A DNA stretch of 64,000 nt, taken from positions 6,198,519-6,262,518 of the forward strand of contig CM041090.1 of assembly GCA_023079485.1 (NCBI GenBank), read 5' to 3'. Both the position numbers and the translations under genes were made by a program. The notes beneath the pieces are model-generated. The model searched no databases. It saw only the letters and a program-made list of their open reading frames with translations, and had not been told where the DNA came from. Positions 1 through 13,290 of this stretch are shown in pieces. The DNA is from Archilochus colubris. Its lineage: Eukaryota; Chordata; Aves; Apodiformes; Trochilidae. Position 1 is the stretch's first letter, and every line of letters begins with the position of its first letter.

Positions 1-2265
1 CAGCCCTATACTTAATGAGAGGCAGGAAGCCTAATGGATTGATGTTGCAGTCTCTGATTCACTGCTTAAAACTGTGTTTCATGTGAGCTATTGTTGGAAA
101 TGCCATTTGGACTGAGGGAAGGGGAAGATAAGGATGCTGTTTTAATATACATTGAAACTTTGGTGATAAAAAGTAATTTAAATTTTCAGTAAGAGACCTT
201 TATCTTCATTGGTTGGAGTCTCATGGCATCAGTCTGGTATCAGTACTGTGTAAATGTTCTTCAGTTCTGACCTGATTCCTCTTCTGGGAACTACACAATT
301 TTCCTGTTATTTCAGCTAAAAGAAGTCTTCCTTTGCATTCCTTTGGCTGGTCAGCTTACAAGTGGCTATTTTGCTGTTTTGTGTGATAAACAGGTTTTTT
401 GGCATCTGTTTTAAGATAGTTCTAAGTTTGGTATTTGTGGCAAAAATACCCTTGAAGGGTATTTTTATCAAAGTCATAGCTGTCAGTGCTGGATTTGGTT
501 CTGTTTCTCCTTTTCTAACAGATGAGAAACCAGTTGTGTTCCATGATCTATAGAAAAGTTCAAACCTTCCAAAATAAATGAAGGGCATGCATATATAAAT
601 ATAATATATTTAAATATAATAAATATATAATTTATAATATATATAAATATAATGAAAATCTCCAATTGAGAGTGAGTCTGAAAAGGCACACAGGAAAAGA
701 GATATTCAAATAAAACAAGAGGTTCTCTTCACCTAATAACAACTCATGGAGCCATTTTTAGAATAAAGCTTGAACTGTTTTTAGAATAAAGCTTGTCTTT
801 TGGTTGGCTGTGGATGCTGACCTGTGCAAGCATGTGCATGCAAAACAATGTGCACAATGTCTATTAGTAGCAGGCAAAGGAAATGCTCAACTAAGTCATT
901 TTTAAATATTCTTTTATTTTCTGTATCTGTAAATGAAAACTGAGAAGCTTCTTTTCAGCCTTTTTTTTTTCCTTTGGATGGGGGTTTGTTTTTCCCTTCT
1001 CACCAAGAAACCTCTAGGGGTTTCTCTTAGCAGAAAGAACCCTTAGCAGACAGAACCCAAGTCAATAACCCTCAAGAGACAAATAGACAAATGGAGAGAG
1101 GAGAACTTAGCAGCAATTCCTTCAGTATTTCACAAAAAACTTAAGGCTCTGACATGACAAGAGCAGACCATTGGAACTTGAAAATTATCTGATAAAGCCA
1201 TATGAAAGAGATGAGTTACTGAGTAGCTTTCACCTGCATTACTCAGTGCCATATAGATTGCTCTCTCCCCAGCTGATAATGTAAATTTGGGATTTTCTGT
1301 GGGGAGGAAGATGCATCCCAGTGAACCTGGAGGGCTGTCTATGGAGGGCTAGAGGTAAAAACTCAGAAGAATATGTATGTAGGTAGAGGAAAAGGAGCTG
1401 CACCTTGAGAAACGGGCACTGGAAAGGCTTCCTAATGCTCTGTTCAGCATCCCTGTTGGGACTATGGCTGCCCAGTATCAGCCTCTGGGAAGGAATTCCC
1501 TCAGGAAGAACATTCCCTGGGCCTCCTGCTTAGCAGCAGATGGAAAAGAAGCAGCCCACATCACCAGGCAGAACTGGATATGCTTGTGCCTCTTTAGGCT
1601 GAAGATTACTTTAATCCAGTAAATTAATTTCAGTCAGATATCTGAACTCTCTCTCTTAAATTAAAAGAAAAATTATTTTGGGGGTAATACCTGAGGTTGT
1701 TTTATAAAGCAAGTGAGCAGCAGAAACAATACTGATTGATGCAACATAAAACGTAATAGCCAATATAAGGGAACTAAAGCTAAACTGTGAATACATTTCT
1801 GTTATATTAAAGCATTATTTTATTTTGGCCAGGCATGTTGTTATAAATTGTCATAATATTACTTCCAATGGTGACTATTGTAGTTTATGAAGAGAGCTGT
1901 ATGAGCACAGAATAAAAGAGAGCTCTGCATCATTCACATGCAGTGAGGGAAGCAGTATTTTTATTTAATCCTTTTGACTTCTAGCTAGCTATGTTTTGTC
2001 TTGATGTGTTTTTTTAGTTTGTTCTTTGTTGTCGGTTTTTTTGTGGGGGATTTTTTTTTTTACTGGGCTGATTGCAAGATTATTTGGCCACTTCACAGTC
2101 ATTAATTCCTTTAGATAAAGTAAAAAGAGATTCTTCTCTGAACAGAGTATTCAGTCAATACTGAAAATACCCTACATCATGATGAGATGGAGTGAATAGC
2201 GGCACACTGGCAATTGTATTAAATAACCAAGCAGAACAAAAGCTTGTCAGCTTGTCAAGTTGTCT

Positions 2266-2315
2266 GAAATGCAATTTCTGGGTTTCTTTAGAAATGCAAT
2301 TCCTAGGTTTCTTTA
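2266..2315 (+). repeat. 25-bp tandem duplication
   Basis: GAAATGCAATTTCTGGGTTT at 2266 and GAAATGCAATTCCTAGGTTT at 2291 are adjacent copies with period 25, each ending CTTTA. Confidence 0.85.
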
Positions 2316-2373
2316 GCAAGACCTCATGTTCAGAAGCCGCAGAATGTGAAAGTGAGTTGGTCATTTGTTTATC

Positions 2374-2490
2374 CTTACAACTCCCCCTTGGTCATTATTC
2401 CAGTTGTACAAAGAAGTTGAGGCATAAGGATGAAGCATTAAGAGAGGAGATGGAACCCCATTCCTAGGGTCTGTGCTCTGGCAACCTGAA
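2374..2490 (+). mobile_element. Possible MIR-like ancient SINE
   Basis: TCCTTACAACTCCCCCTTGG, then a TTATTCCAGTTGTACAAAG stretch, AAGTTGAGGCATAAGG and later GGGTCTGTGCTC follow the order of the MIR core and 3' part (ATTATCCCCATTTTACAGAT, GAGGAAACTGAGGC). Similarity is moderate, as expected for a very old amniote SINE. The rest of 1-12787 shows no recognisable gene. Confidence 0.4.
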
Positions 2491-5400
2491 CCTTTTCCCC
2501 CAAAGCAAGCACCACTTAGATTCATTTAAATTCATTATCAGATATGGTGATAGCTCTGTGGGGATCAGAGATAATAGAACTGAAAATCATCACAGTGTTT
2601 GTAAGCAGGGAAATGTTGCTGTAGTCATGGGAGGTAATGGTTTAATCCTCTCTTCAGTCCTGTACACTTTCCTGAAGGTAGAGTAGCACTTTTTATAGCT
2701 AAACTAGCCAGTAGTGTCCAGTTGCACAAGTATCCCCATTTGGTTTCACTAGGAACACTAAAATTTCAGTACTGCACAGTTTTCACCTGTACCAAACAGA
2801 TCTTTCTGTTTCTCCCATCCTGGGCTCTCTTAAGTTTATATTAACTCTTGCAGCTACTTTCTGAGTTCCACAGTAATGGCTTGTATTGGCAAATACCCAC
2901 TAGTGACAGATCTGAGATTCACTGGAATCCATCCCTTTCTGCAGCTAAAAGCTGAATTTTAAATTACCCACATGAAAAAGGAGTGTTCTTGAAGTACAAG
3001 TTGTAATTTGATACTGAGCTGGTGGTAGTTAAAAATGGAGTCCCAAAAAAAAACGTGTCAGAATCCAAAAAGAAAAAAAAAAGTCACAAATGAGACTTGG
3101 ACAACAAATTGGATTGATCTTCATTAGCAATAGAAATTCAGGCTGGATATAAACTTTGTGTCCTGTATGGTTGTGGAGTGACACAATGATAAATCACTTG
3201 CTTAAATCAAAATTCTAATTAAAGTGATTAGCAGCAAAATGTTGAGAGTATTCTGGGCTGAGTGATTTGTGTGAAAGTGATGGCACCATTCTGTCCATGC
3301 CATACTGTGCCAGGCAGTGCTGCCCAAACTAGGAGTGCTGATTAAATTCTAGGTATGTATTTTGGTGATTTACAGATTACTACAGATAAAACATGAACTT
3401 CAGGAGTGTTTTATCACATTGTCATACCAAGAATGCCACAGGTATCCCTAGTGCCCAGCAGATGAAAGGGAGAAATTCCATCTCATTCCATCTCATTATC
3501 ATTCCATTATATTATCAGATAATATCAACATTATCATTATGTTGTCCACTTAAAGGGGCTGCATGTTCCTCAGCCATGCCTATGAATTTAGTCCATGGAA
3601 AGGATATTAACAGGATATGTAGCCAACTGGTTTGACCCTTATGCTTCCCTGTACACACCTATATTGGTTATAATGAGTATTAAAAAGAAGCTAAATTTGT
3701 GAGGGCCGTAAAACTATTAATGGTAAGTTAATTTGGAACATCTTAGCTTTATGCTTTTCATGTTTTAATCATAATTTTAATGATTTTTACTTTGTTACTC
3801 CTGTGACAATTGCAACAAAAGCGTGCATGCACAGCCCACTAACACCTCTACTTTTTGCTGTCTTTGTGTCCTTAAATAAACCTCACTGAAACAGAAATTT
3901 GCCATACTCCTTCACCTTCTTTTCCCCTCTTCAAAATGAATGTAATTGGTATGTAAGGATGCTGTGGCAGAAAATCTTTTTTCTTTCCAGTTAAACAGGG
4001 GAGGGCTAGTATGGTTATCATGTATGTTTCTTTGTATGTATTCCCATGCTATCGGCAAATGCACAATAATTTTTTAATCATTTAATCATTTTAATCACTT
4101 ACATTCACAGTGCACTGAGACATTGATTGATTCATTGCACAGGTTCAGTTCAAAAAGGAACTGCAAACAAAGTCTGTAATTTTGGTTTGGTTTTGTTTTG
4201 AGAGTAATGTGTTGTAGATGTGATTCATGTGCAATGGTTTCTCAGCTGTTATTAGGGAGCTGAAATTCTTCAGTGAGTACTTAGCACTTCCTATGGAAAG
4301 CAGCTGGAGCTTTAGATGGAAGGGAAGCAGATTATTGAGTTGACCTCAGCAGTGCATCTGAGAAAGAAGGATGCTGGCCTGGACATTTTTTTCCCCCCGT
4401 GGCAATAGGTAAGCTGAAGAAGAGGGGTGTTAGAGACTGAATACTCCAGCTGCTCTCACTTGTGCTGCCATTTGCATATTTTACACTCCTTCAGTTTATC
4501 TCCAAAAGAAACAGGTATGCATTTATTTACTACTTTCATTTTGGTTGTTTTTTTAATTGTTTATATAAGTTAAAGCTTATTTAACTTATGGATTAACTTT
4601 CCAAGTTTTTCTTGCCTCAACTTTGAAGAGCTGTTTTTGCTCTCCTCTGATGTGCTCTTACCCTTCTCCTGCATTTAATCAATGCTTCTGTATTTGGGTC
4701 TGCTAAAGACCTCATGGAAAACACTGAAAATCATCCTTCTTGGAAACAATTTTGCCAATGTCTCATTGATTTCATTTGCATCAAATCATCATTTTTTTTG
4801 TTTGTTTGTTTCTCTAGTTTGCTGGCTCAGCCTGTCCTTCTCTACCATAGGTACTTAGAGTGGTTTTCTGATCCCCTCTGTCATTCTGTCTTCCAGACTG
4901 ATGTTTTAGTTAGTATTAGTCCTTGTCCCTCTGTCCCCTGGTTCTGTTCCTCTGTCCTGAGGATTCTGCTCATTCTGCTTAAGTTGATTCTGTCCTGTTC
5001 TTTGCCCCTACATCTCTTTATGGGGTCTCATGATGAAACAGATTGCTGATCTATTTTTAAAATATTCTACCTTTACAGGAAGGCTTGTAATTAACCTGGG
5101 AGTTATGGTCTTGTTTAAAGGAGATGTGTACAGAGTGTGGAATTCTACCAGCACAATCCAATGTGTGTACAGGAATAGTAAATATGTGTACATATGAGAC
5201 AGGAACTTCCAGAGTAGTCACAGCTACCCAAAGAAATGGCTGTGGAACAATAATGGTTCCTTGTTATCCTTCCCCAGATTTTTTTCCCTTAATGGTTACA
5301 TTTAGACAAATTTCTTGAAGTTAAAAGCCCTTTCAGCTCATCTGGTTTTGAGGGATCTTTTCCAGTCAGTATTAACCAGTTCCTCCAGGGCAGGAGAGTG

Positions 5401-8400
5401 AAAAACAACCACACTTACTGACTTTCTCAGTGCCAGGGAGCTTAACTCTTCCCAGCAGTTAAAGGTAATTTGGGGTTTTCTGGGAAGAGTTAAAATTGGA
5501 GTAAGTGGTAATTGCTCCTCTGATCCCCTAGCCCTGCAGGGACTGACAGCTCTCTTCTTTAACCTTTGTATGGCCTCAAAGGGCTTTATGGCCCACACTT
5601 AGAGAAATCAGTACTAATCTGGTGCCCTTCCTGGACTCAGGTGCCATCTTTCTGTGAATAAAATGTGCCAGAAGCTTTTCTCTTATGATTCTTCTCAGCA
5701 ATATTGCTGATACCAGGAGATCAGTGGCAGGAAGATGAAGCCATGCCGAAAGCTTGGTGAGCACTTCAAGTGGGCACAAGAAAACCAGAGATGGAAGCCA
5801 AGGATGTAAAATCCACTTTGACAGAGCCTCATGGCCAAGGGATGCCATAAAAATGGCACCTTCTTACTTAGTATTTGCCCTTAGTTGATCTTTGGAGTCT
5901 GTTTTACTCACAGAAATGTGTATTTTAGAAAACTCTGCAAAACCAGAGTTGCTGTAGGAGGAGCTGCATCCTGTTCCTCTGTGACATAACTTGTCAGGGA
6001 TTTTATTTTTGGTGGGGATGATGCAAGGTGCAGAAAGTAACTTGCTGAGCTGGCTTCCTAACATGGAGTTTGTTATTCTGTTACTTACAAGGCTTTGCTA
6101 TTCCGCTATTCTTCCCCATCAGCAGGCAAGCAAGACTGCAGTTTCCCTTTTTTTATTAGTTTTTTTATTTTTAATTTATTACTTACACTGGCCAGCAACA
6201 GAAACATTTCCTCCCTTTCTCATGCCTTACAGTCATACATAGACAGAAAAAAAAAAGAAAAAAAAGATATTTATTTTAATAATTCATCATTTCATCAACA
6301 GAATGTCCCTGATCTTCACTGTGGGCCTGCATTCATATTAATAGGTTTTTAATTGTGTGATGGCAACACACTAGTAATGACCATTAGCTCCAGTGCTGTA
6401 GATTTTGTTGCCAGCACAGTATACACTACAGAGGCTTTTTGCCTTTTTCCCTTGCTGGTGCTATGCTTTGGGCTTTTTAATGGTTACATTGCTGTTGAAC
6501 ATGTCCCCAAACATTTCTCTTAACCTCTTCCAGAGAAAGCTGAGAGCTCTTTTCCCTGTGTTCCCAGCAGGAGCTTCCTGCTTATTTATAACGTTGCAGC
6601 TACTCCACACACACACTTCACATAATTAACTATTCCGGAGAGCAGCTCCTGTCAGGCCAGACTCATCCCTTTTCCCTACATAATTTTTCTTACCTACTTG
6701 TGAAGTCTTTCACTGTGTGATTTATTTTGCTAATTTCGGATTTTTAGATTAACCATTAATTACTACGTTTGGCCATTACTCTGAGTACGTGAGATCTTTG
6801 TGCTGCTCATACGTTTTTAGCATACTTAAATAGAGTGCTCTAAGTTATTGATTGGTAAACAACCCCTGAAAATTTACTTCACAAGCAGGTTATTCTGTTG
6901 AGGACTACTGTCTTGGGGAATGGCTGTTCCATCTCATTAAAATCATCTTGTTTCCTGAGACATCACATTTTTATGGAACCCAGTGAGGGATACAGACCTA
7001 AAATGCATGCTTAAGTTCTTTCTCAACATCTCTCTGGAGCTGATCCCAAACTGGCTCCATGTCAAATGTTCTTCCTATTATTGCTTACCACAGTAAATAA
7101 TTCCCATCAGAAATTCTAAGCTGTTTCCAGTGCTGCAAGGCATCCCTCGGTATCAGAGTGTGGGCTTGTTATGGTGAAATAAAATAAGATATGTTCAGTG
7201 GGTGGGCTTTTTTTTTTCAAGTTTGTAGCAAGGTAAAAATTGATACTTACATGATACGACTGTGATTTGATATGAGGTGTTAAATGACTGGTTCAGTCAC
7301 GCAGCACTTGTCTTCTCCGTTGCAAACAATAGGAGAGATTTTTCTTCTTGTGTTTTACTTCCTGATTTCTTTTCTCTCAGTGTGTTCTGTCACGTAACAT
7401 GTTCAAATTTGACAATTATTTTCTGCTCTTACAACCCATATCATGTAGAAGATGTTCTGATCTAACTCTGAGGGAACAGGAGAAAACCCCAAGGAAATCT
7501 GACAGAGAGATTAAACGTTAGTCCAAAGTCAATTCCTACAGAGCACTGAACCTCTCTAGCACATCCCTCACCTTTGGACAACACTTCATGTGCCATCCCA
7601 TTAAATAGCTATTTTTTATCAGCCCCAGGGCACTCACAGAAGTTTTGTATACCAGCTCAAGTAATAAGAACATCTGATACTTTGTGGGTCTAAGTTTTCT
7701 TACGTTCTGTTTCAAGTTATGAGGCTTTTGGGTGATCAGTGCTTCCCAAAATTCAGACATCCAGCTTAGTGCTGCATTCCATAACCTTTTGTGTCTAAAG
7801 TCTCAGATATTTGGCATAATATATAAGAGGAAAAACTGTCTGCTTTGGGAAACCATGACTGTAGAAAATTATTTTGAAATGATCTTCTCTCTGGTCGTAG
7901 TGCCTGTTGCACTCTCAGCTGATGAAGCACCTGGGTGTGCATTTCACTGAGGAGTTACTCAGCAGTGATGCTTTACTCAGGAGTTGCACATGGAGAGGGC
8001 TGGCCAGGAGGGAGCTAGAGCCTCTAATATAAATGATGAGAAAAAAAGAGGTAAAATAAGAGGTTAAAAATACCGTGGTTTACCTTTCTTTTTTTGGATG
8101 CAAGAAGAAAAAGAAATATGAGGATGGCTTGATCTGGTTCTGGTGGCTCAGCAGTAGCCCCACGTTCATGTCTGTCTTCAGAGATACAGGGTTCTGAAAA
8201 GGAACTCTGAATGTTATATCAACAGTAAGCAGCAAGTGATCAGTGCTGAATATCCAGAACTGAACAGAATGGGAAGGACTGCAAGCTCTGTGATAATCTG
8301 TGTTTAGGCATTTGGAATTTTAAAATTTTAACTGCTTGCTGAAATGGGCTGTGCAATGTGGGAGGTGCAGTTGTGTTGCTGCACCAAAAAGCTGAACTGA

Positions 8401-11400
8401 GGACAAGAGTTTTAATGACAGTGATGCATGCAAGAAGCCTGACAAGTTGTGAAAATTAGAACTATATTGCCTCTGTTAGGACTAATCCTAATGAAACATG
8501 GTCTTTCGAGTGTGCCAAACCACTATAAACCCAATCTGTCTGCCTGCTGCACTGGTGGCATTTTCTAATCCAATTTAATTGGGATTCCAGCCCTTGCTAC
8601 GCAGCTGTTAAAGCCTCCCAGTGACTGCAGCCTGTATCAGTTTCCTCATCTGCCTCTTCTCCATTTCAGTTACCATCTCCACCTCATGTTTAGATCAGGT
8701 GGGTATCTAGCAAATATCTACTACAAAAAACTAATGCCAATCCTGCATGTAATTCCCTGGAATGATTCTGTGCCACTTGCAGTTCACATGAGGCTCCTGT
8801 TTCACTTCACTAAATCCCATTTCACAGGGAAAAGTTATTTACTCGCCAAGTTTTCTAGGCTTAGTCTGCTCACTGCTCCCCACTGAGTTTTGATTATTTA
8901 CAGCACTTCCATTTAAATCTGTGCTGGTCAAATCCCTCCTCCATGCATAGAAAATACTTTTCTTACTATATTCTTGATAAAAGAAAGTAAAGGTCACAGC
9001 TCTTAGTTTTTAAGAGAACTAGGAAGCCCAAGCTTTTCTTTTGCATCACTTAAGCTGTCTATACCTAAGTTTTATGGTCTTTTAAGATGAATGCCATAAG
9101 TCTTAATTCACTGTATTATTGTGTTATAATTAATTAATCATTTGAAACATTCTTTGAAGTTCTCATTTGTAAGGTGCTTTATAAATATGTAATATCATCA
9201 CACTAATTAATCCAGTTTCCAGCATTTCAGGCCAGTATCATATGGATTTGGGACTTCATATGATTTATTATTCCCCACACACCTAGTGCTTCATTTTGAG
9301 GCTGATAACCAAGTTATTCCACATCTCAGTTCTCCCTCTAAGTAACACTTTCTTCTTGTGCATACATACAGAGAGAACTTTAAATATTCTGTGTTCATGT
9401 TCCACATGAAGCACAGGGGTCTTTATTTATAAAACAAGTCTCCTGGAAAATGTAGATTATTTTCTTTTCAACCTTGTCTGCACTTCAGAATAGAATCATG
9501 CTGTGAAAATACACTGTAGAGGTGAGGCACACAGCCTGGAATGAGAATCCTAAATGGCCAAAACATGTGGAAGATTATTTCTTAACACTTTTTGGTACCA
9601 TCAAATATTTCAAAGAGGGTACTATATTCCCAATTTACTTTTTGGCCTTTGCTTCATTCTTCTTGGTGAGGAGAAAGAAGCCCATACCACACAAATGATG
9701 TAATGAAGGGGAACCATATAGCAGTGCAGAATAAGGATTGTAACAGGAAACACTGAAGAGCATTTAAATCCCATTGTAGTTGTAGTTTTAGACTGATGTA
9801 ATCTCATGTTCAACAGGTTCCTGAATTTGATGACATCTTTCCTGTTCTTGGTTATTTAGATGTGATAAGTGAGGAATTACCCATTTCAATTTCCTTCCTG
9901 TGCTAAAATCTCCTGATTTTAACAAGAATTCAGCCTCACACTGTGAATTCCATATCTAAGTAAAAACATTTTAAGTAATCTAATCTATTTTATCTAAGTA
10001 GAAATATATATGTATTAAATGCTTGTAAGACCAGGACCAAGGAATGGTATCCTCTTAGTAAGGCATCATCCTGTTAAAGGAAAAAAATCCATTTTATTTA
10101 TATCTTACACTTTTTTTGTCTTGCCTTGATTTGAAGGTATTCCATTGCAAGGTCATGAGAATGAAGAAGTTGAACAATTTAACAGCTGAAGTGGCTTTTC
10201 AGAAAATTACTGAAGTTATTGGCATCATTCACAATTTGCCTGGCACCCTTACATCAATTTAAAGGCTGAAGGAAGGGGCAAAAATATAGGGTGACAGCTC
10301 TCTACCCAGCTGCTGCTGAATCATTTGTATTTTTTCAGTAAAGAAAGGGTTGCTCCAGAATTAAACGTTTACTTCTCTATACAAATGTAGACACCACCAA
10401 TTGCTGTGAGTTCATGAAACTAAAAGAACCAGAGGACACAGAAACTTTATAGTATGTCTGAGAACATTCTTAAAATTATTTGAGATGAGGGTATGAAACA
10501 GGGAAAATATTAACAGACTGACAAAGAATAAAATATCTGATACTGTAGTAGGAGTTATTCTGGATGTTTTTCATGCTCCTTTACAAACATTGGAAGCACA
10601 GTGTATGCAAGCTTTAATTAAATTCTCACTGCTCCACTGAGAGTTAGCACCTTTAACCCTTCTGTGTTGTAGTATAACTTATAGATTAGAAACTTTCTCT
10701 TAATCTTGAAAACTGAATAGTAAATGAACACAGCTTTTTTGTCTGTATTTACATCTAACTTACAGTACTTCTGGCAGTAAAATATTTAGTTATGTAATCA
10801 TATTAATCCTTGAGATATGAAGTCTAAAATTTAAGAAACCTTTTATAACAGATGAGAATGATTTTTCAGATCTAACTTTTTATCCTTTACCATACAGTTT
10901 GCTCTCACAAATGGCTGCTTGTGGGTGTAGTGAAGTTTTATAGTAGGATTGTAATTATTTTTTCACATGAGGTTCTCTTAATAGTTTCATATGCCATTGT
11001 TACTTTTGTTGTTGAAAAGAATAAATGTGGCATTATCCTGTCATTTGGGAATCAAATAATGAAAAACAAACACAAAAAAAAAGTAAGAGTTTGTTATTTA
11101 TTTTATGTTACATCTCTGATTTCTGAAAGGGCAGAAACAGCAGCATTTGTAAGAGGTGCCAATGGCTGGGCTTAGGCTTTGACATCTGGTTTGAAAATCC
11201 TAGCCCTGGTTAATTATATGAAAGCCCATGGGGATGGAGAGGTATTAGAATTACTGTACCCTGAGTCTTGTTCTTCTACATTTCTTTCTTCTTATATTAA
11301 ACACAAATTCTATACAAAGGATAAAGGAAAATACTGTTGAAGTGATAATAGATTTTTTAAAACTAGAGAGCATGAAGGAATGGCATGCAAGTGGTAGGTT

Positions 11401-12787
11401 AATTCCTAAGCCTTTTTGATCTGTTTTTATTATTCTCTGTAGTTAAATATTAATAGAGGCAGTGCTACTCAAGCAAAGTCATCCAGATCATCTCAGTAAC
11501 CTCCATGGAATTAAGGAAGAAGGAACTTTAGCTCTTTAAGTGAGCAGGAGATAGCAATGCAGCATGACACAGACTGATTGAATTTGCCCTCAGTGTTTGT
11601 GCAATGCTTGCTAATTTATAAGAACATTTTCAAGCAATTCAGTGGCTGGGATTCCTTGGGGGCAGTTCCTTTGGACACTGAAACTTTGACATTCAAACAT
11701 TTTAACATCATTTAAATGGTTTTACTGTTAAAGTGGTCTAGAAAAATTACATAGGTACATAGGTGTTTTCATAATTAATACAGTAACTGAAAATCATGCA
11801 AGGATCATTTGCTCTTTGGAAGGAGGCAGAAGAGTGTTCTCACTTGGCTGGGCATTTTGCTCGCTGTTTGTTAGAGCTGTGAAGAAATGTAAAATGCAGA
11901 TTTCTGGATTCAAACAAGAGGAATTAGTCACTGATTCTGATGAGTCCACTCCCTCTGTAGCAGATAATACATCTGTTGTGGAGGAAATCAACTGAGCAGG
12001 AATCCAGAGGTCTCAATTCCTCCCTCTGCTCTGCCACTCATGTGCCTGTGCCAAGCATCCCACTTTTCCCTGCTTCAGTTTCCCTTTGGAAGCAGGAGAG
12101 GCAATGAGCCCTTTCAGAAGAACATTCAAATACTTAATTTTCCACTCTATTATTTCCTCTATGTTATATTTTATATTCTTACTCTACAGGTACTCTTGTT
12201 TTTCATCATGTTCCTGATGTGTTTTAAAATCTGACAATGTTTTGCTGCAGTTCCAGCATTTCAGTAGAAGAGCAGAAGGGAGATTGTTTTTCTCCTGTAT
12301 TTGTATTCTTTCTGTGAATTTGCAAAGAGGGACAGGCTGCTGGACATTTGCTATATTGATGCAATAAATACCTGTGCTTACTTGTTTGCTATAAAATCTA
12401 ATAAAACAGGAATTTTGGGGCTAAACCCCTCTTTTTGTGGCAGGGAGCAAGGTGACATTCTGGCAGAGGCTTAGAGTGGGAGCAACAGAGAAATCTTCTG
12501 TTCCTACCTCCTTGATTTCTTGCATGCTTTTGAAAGACAAAGTCAAATCAAAAAATCTTTTTGAATTTTTGTGAGCAAAGGTTTGGGTTTTTTCCATAAA
12601 CCCTTGGCCTCAGTAGAGCAGCTCAGGCTTCATCATTGCTGCCACACTTCTGTCTGTACCAACTCTTTCTTTAAAAACTTTCTCATCCAGCATAGGACAA
12701 TATGTAAATAGTATATTTATGGAGTTACACACGGATTTAAGTCTTTCTCTTGCAAAACCTCTGGAGGGAAAGATACACAATGCAATT

Positions 12788-13290
12788 CTGCCATGGTTTA
12801 GGCCCAACCAGAAGCTAAACACCACTTGGGGGCTTGCTCATGTCTCCTGCCCTGGTGGGAGGGGAAGGGGAAATAGACTGAAAATCTCCTGGGCTGAGAC
12901 AAGGACAAGCAGGAATCATGGACTGGTTATGCTCATGGGCAGCACTAGGCTCAAGTTGGGGAAAAATCCCTTAAAGTTGTCACCAGTCAAATCAAAACAG
13001 AACGATGAGAAAAAAAACAGATCTTAAAATAAAATACCTTCCTCCACCCCTTCCATTCTTCCTGGGCTCAAACTATTTTGCTCCCCATTTCTCCACCTCC
13101 TTTCCCCTAGGAGCACAGGAGAAAAGGGAAAAGGAAATGGCTATCCCTGGTCATTGAAATTAGGACAAAATTTTGTCTCAGGCTTCCATCTAATGAGGTT
13201 CTGAGCTTTTCATGTGGCAAAAGGGGATCCTGGAATCAGCACAGTTGGGAGCTGCCTGAAGCTGGGCAAAACAGGGGAACAATGATGCTT
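12788..13290 (+). mobile_element. Degraded solo-LTR-like fragment of an avian endogenous retrovirus
   Basis: The segment opens with TGCCATGGTTTAGGCCCAAC and continues with blocks (AAGCTAAACACCAC, CTTGCTCA, CCCTGGTGGGAGGGGAAGG, GGCTGAGACAAGGACA). Near 13040-13120 it has a C-rich stretch with CCTGGGCTCAAC-like and CTCCACCTCCTTTCCCC-like motifs. I recognise this order as an LTR common in bird genomes, probably ERVL-like. There are many small indels and substitutions compared with the form I remember, so the insertion is old. A TATATA motif lies at 13306-13311. The 3' boundary is not clear. No gag, pol or env reading frame is next to it. Strand is assigned from the TG-type start. Confidence 0.65.

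Larger units (their letters stand above)
1..12787. other. Noncoding DNA, presumed LRRC4C intron; no gene seen
   Basis: AT-rich sequence with many stop codons. The longest frames are about 110 codons and none shows a recognisable domain, codon bias or splice context. Apart from the entries at 2266 and 2374, I see only short AT tracts (600-655) and a near-duplicate TTTTTAGAATAAAGCTTG at about 755 and 778. Confidence 0.7.

Noticed and set aside
12719..13027. 102-codon frame over the ERV LTR
   Set aside because: It reads across LTR sequence, which is noncoding, and has no retroviral protein similarity.
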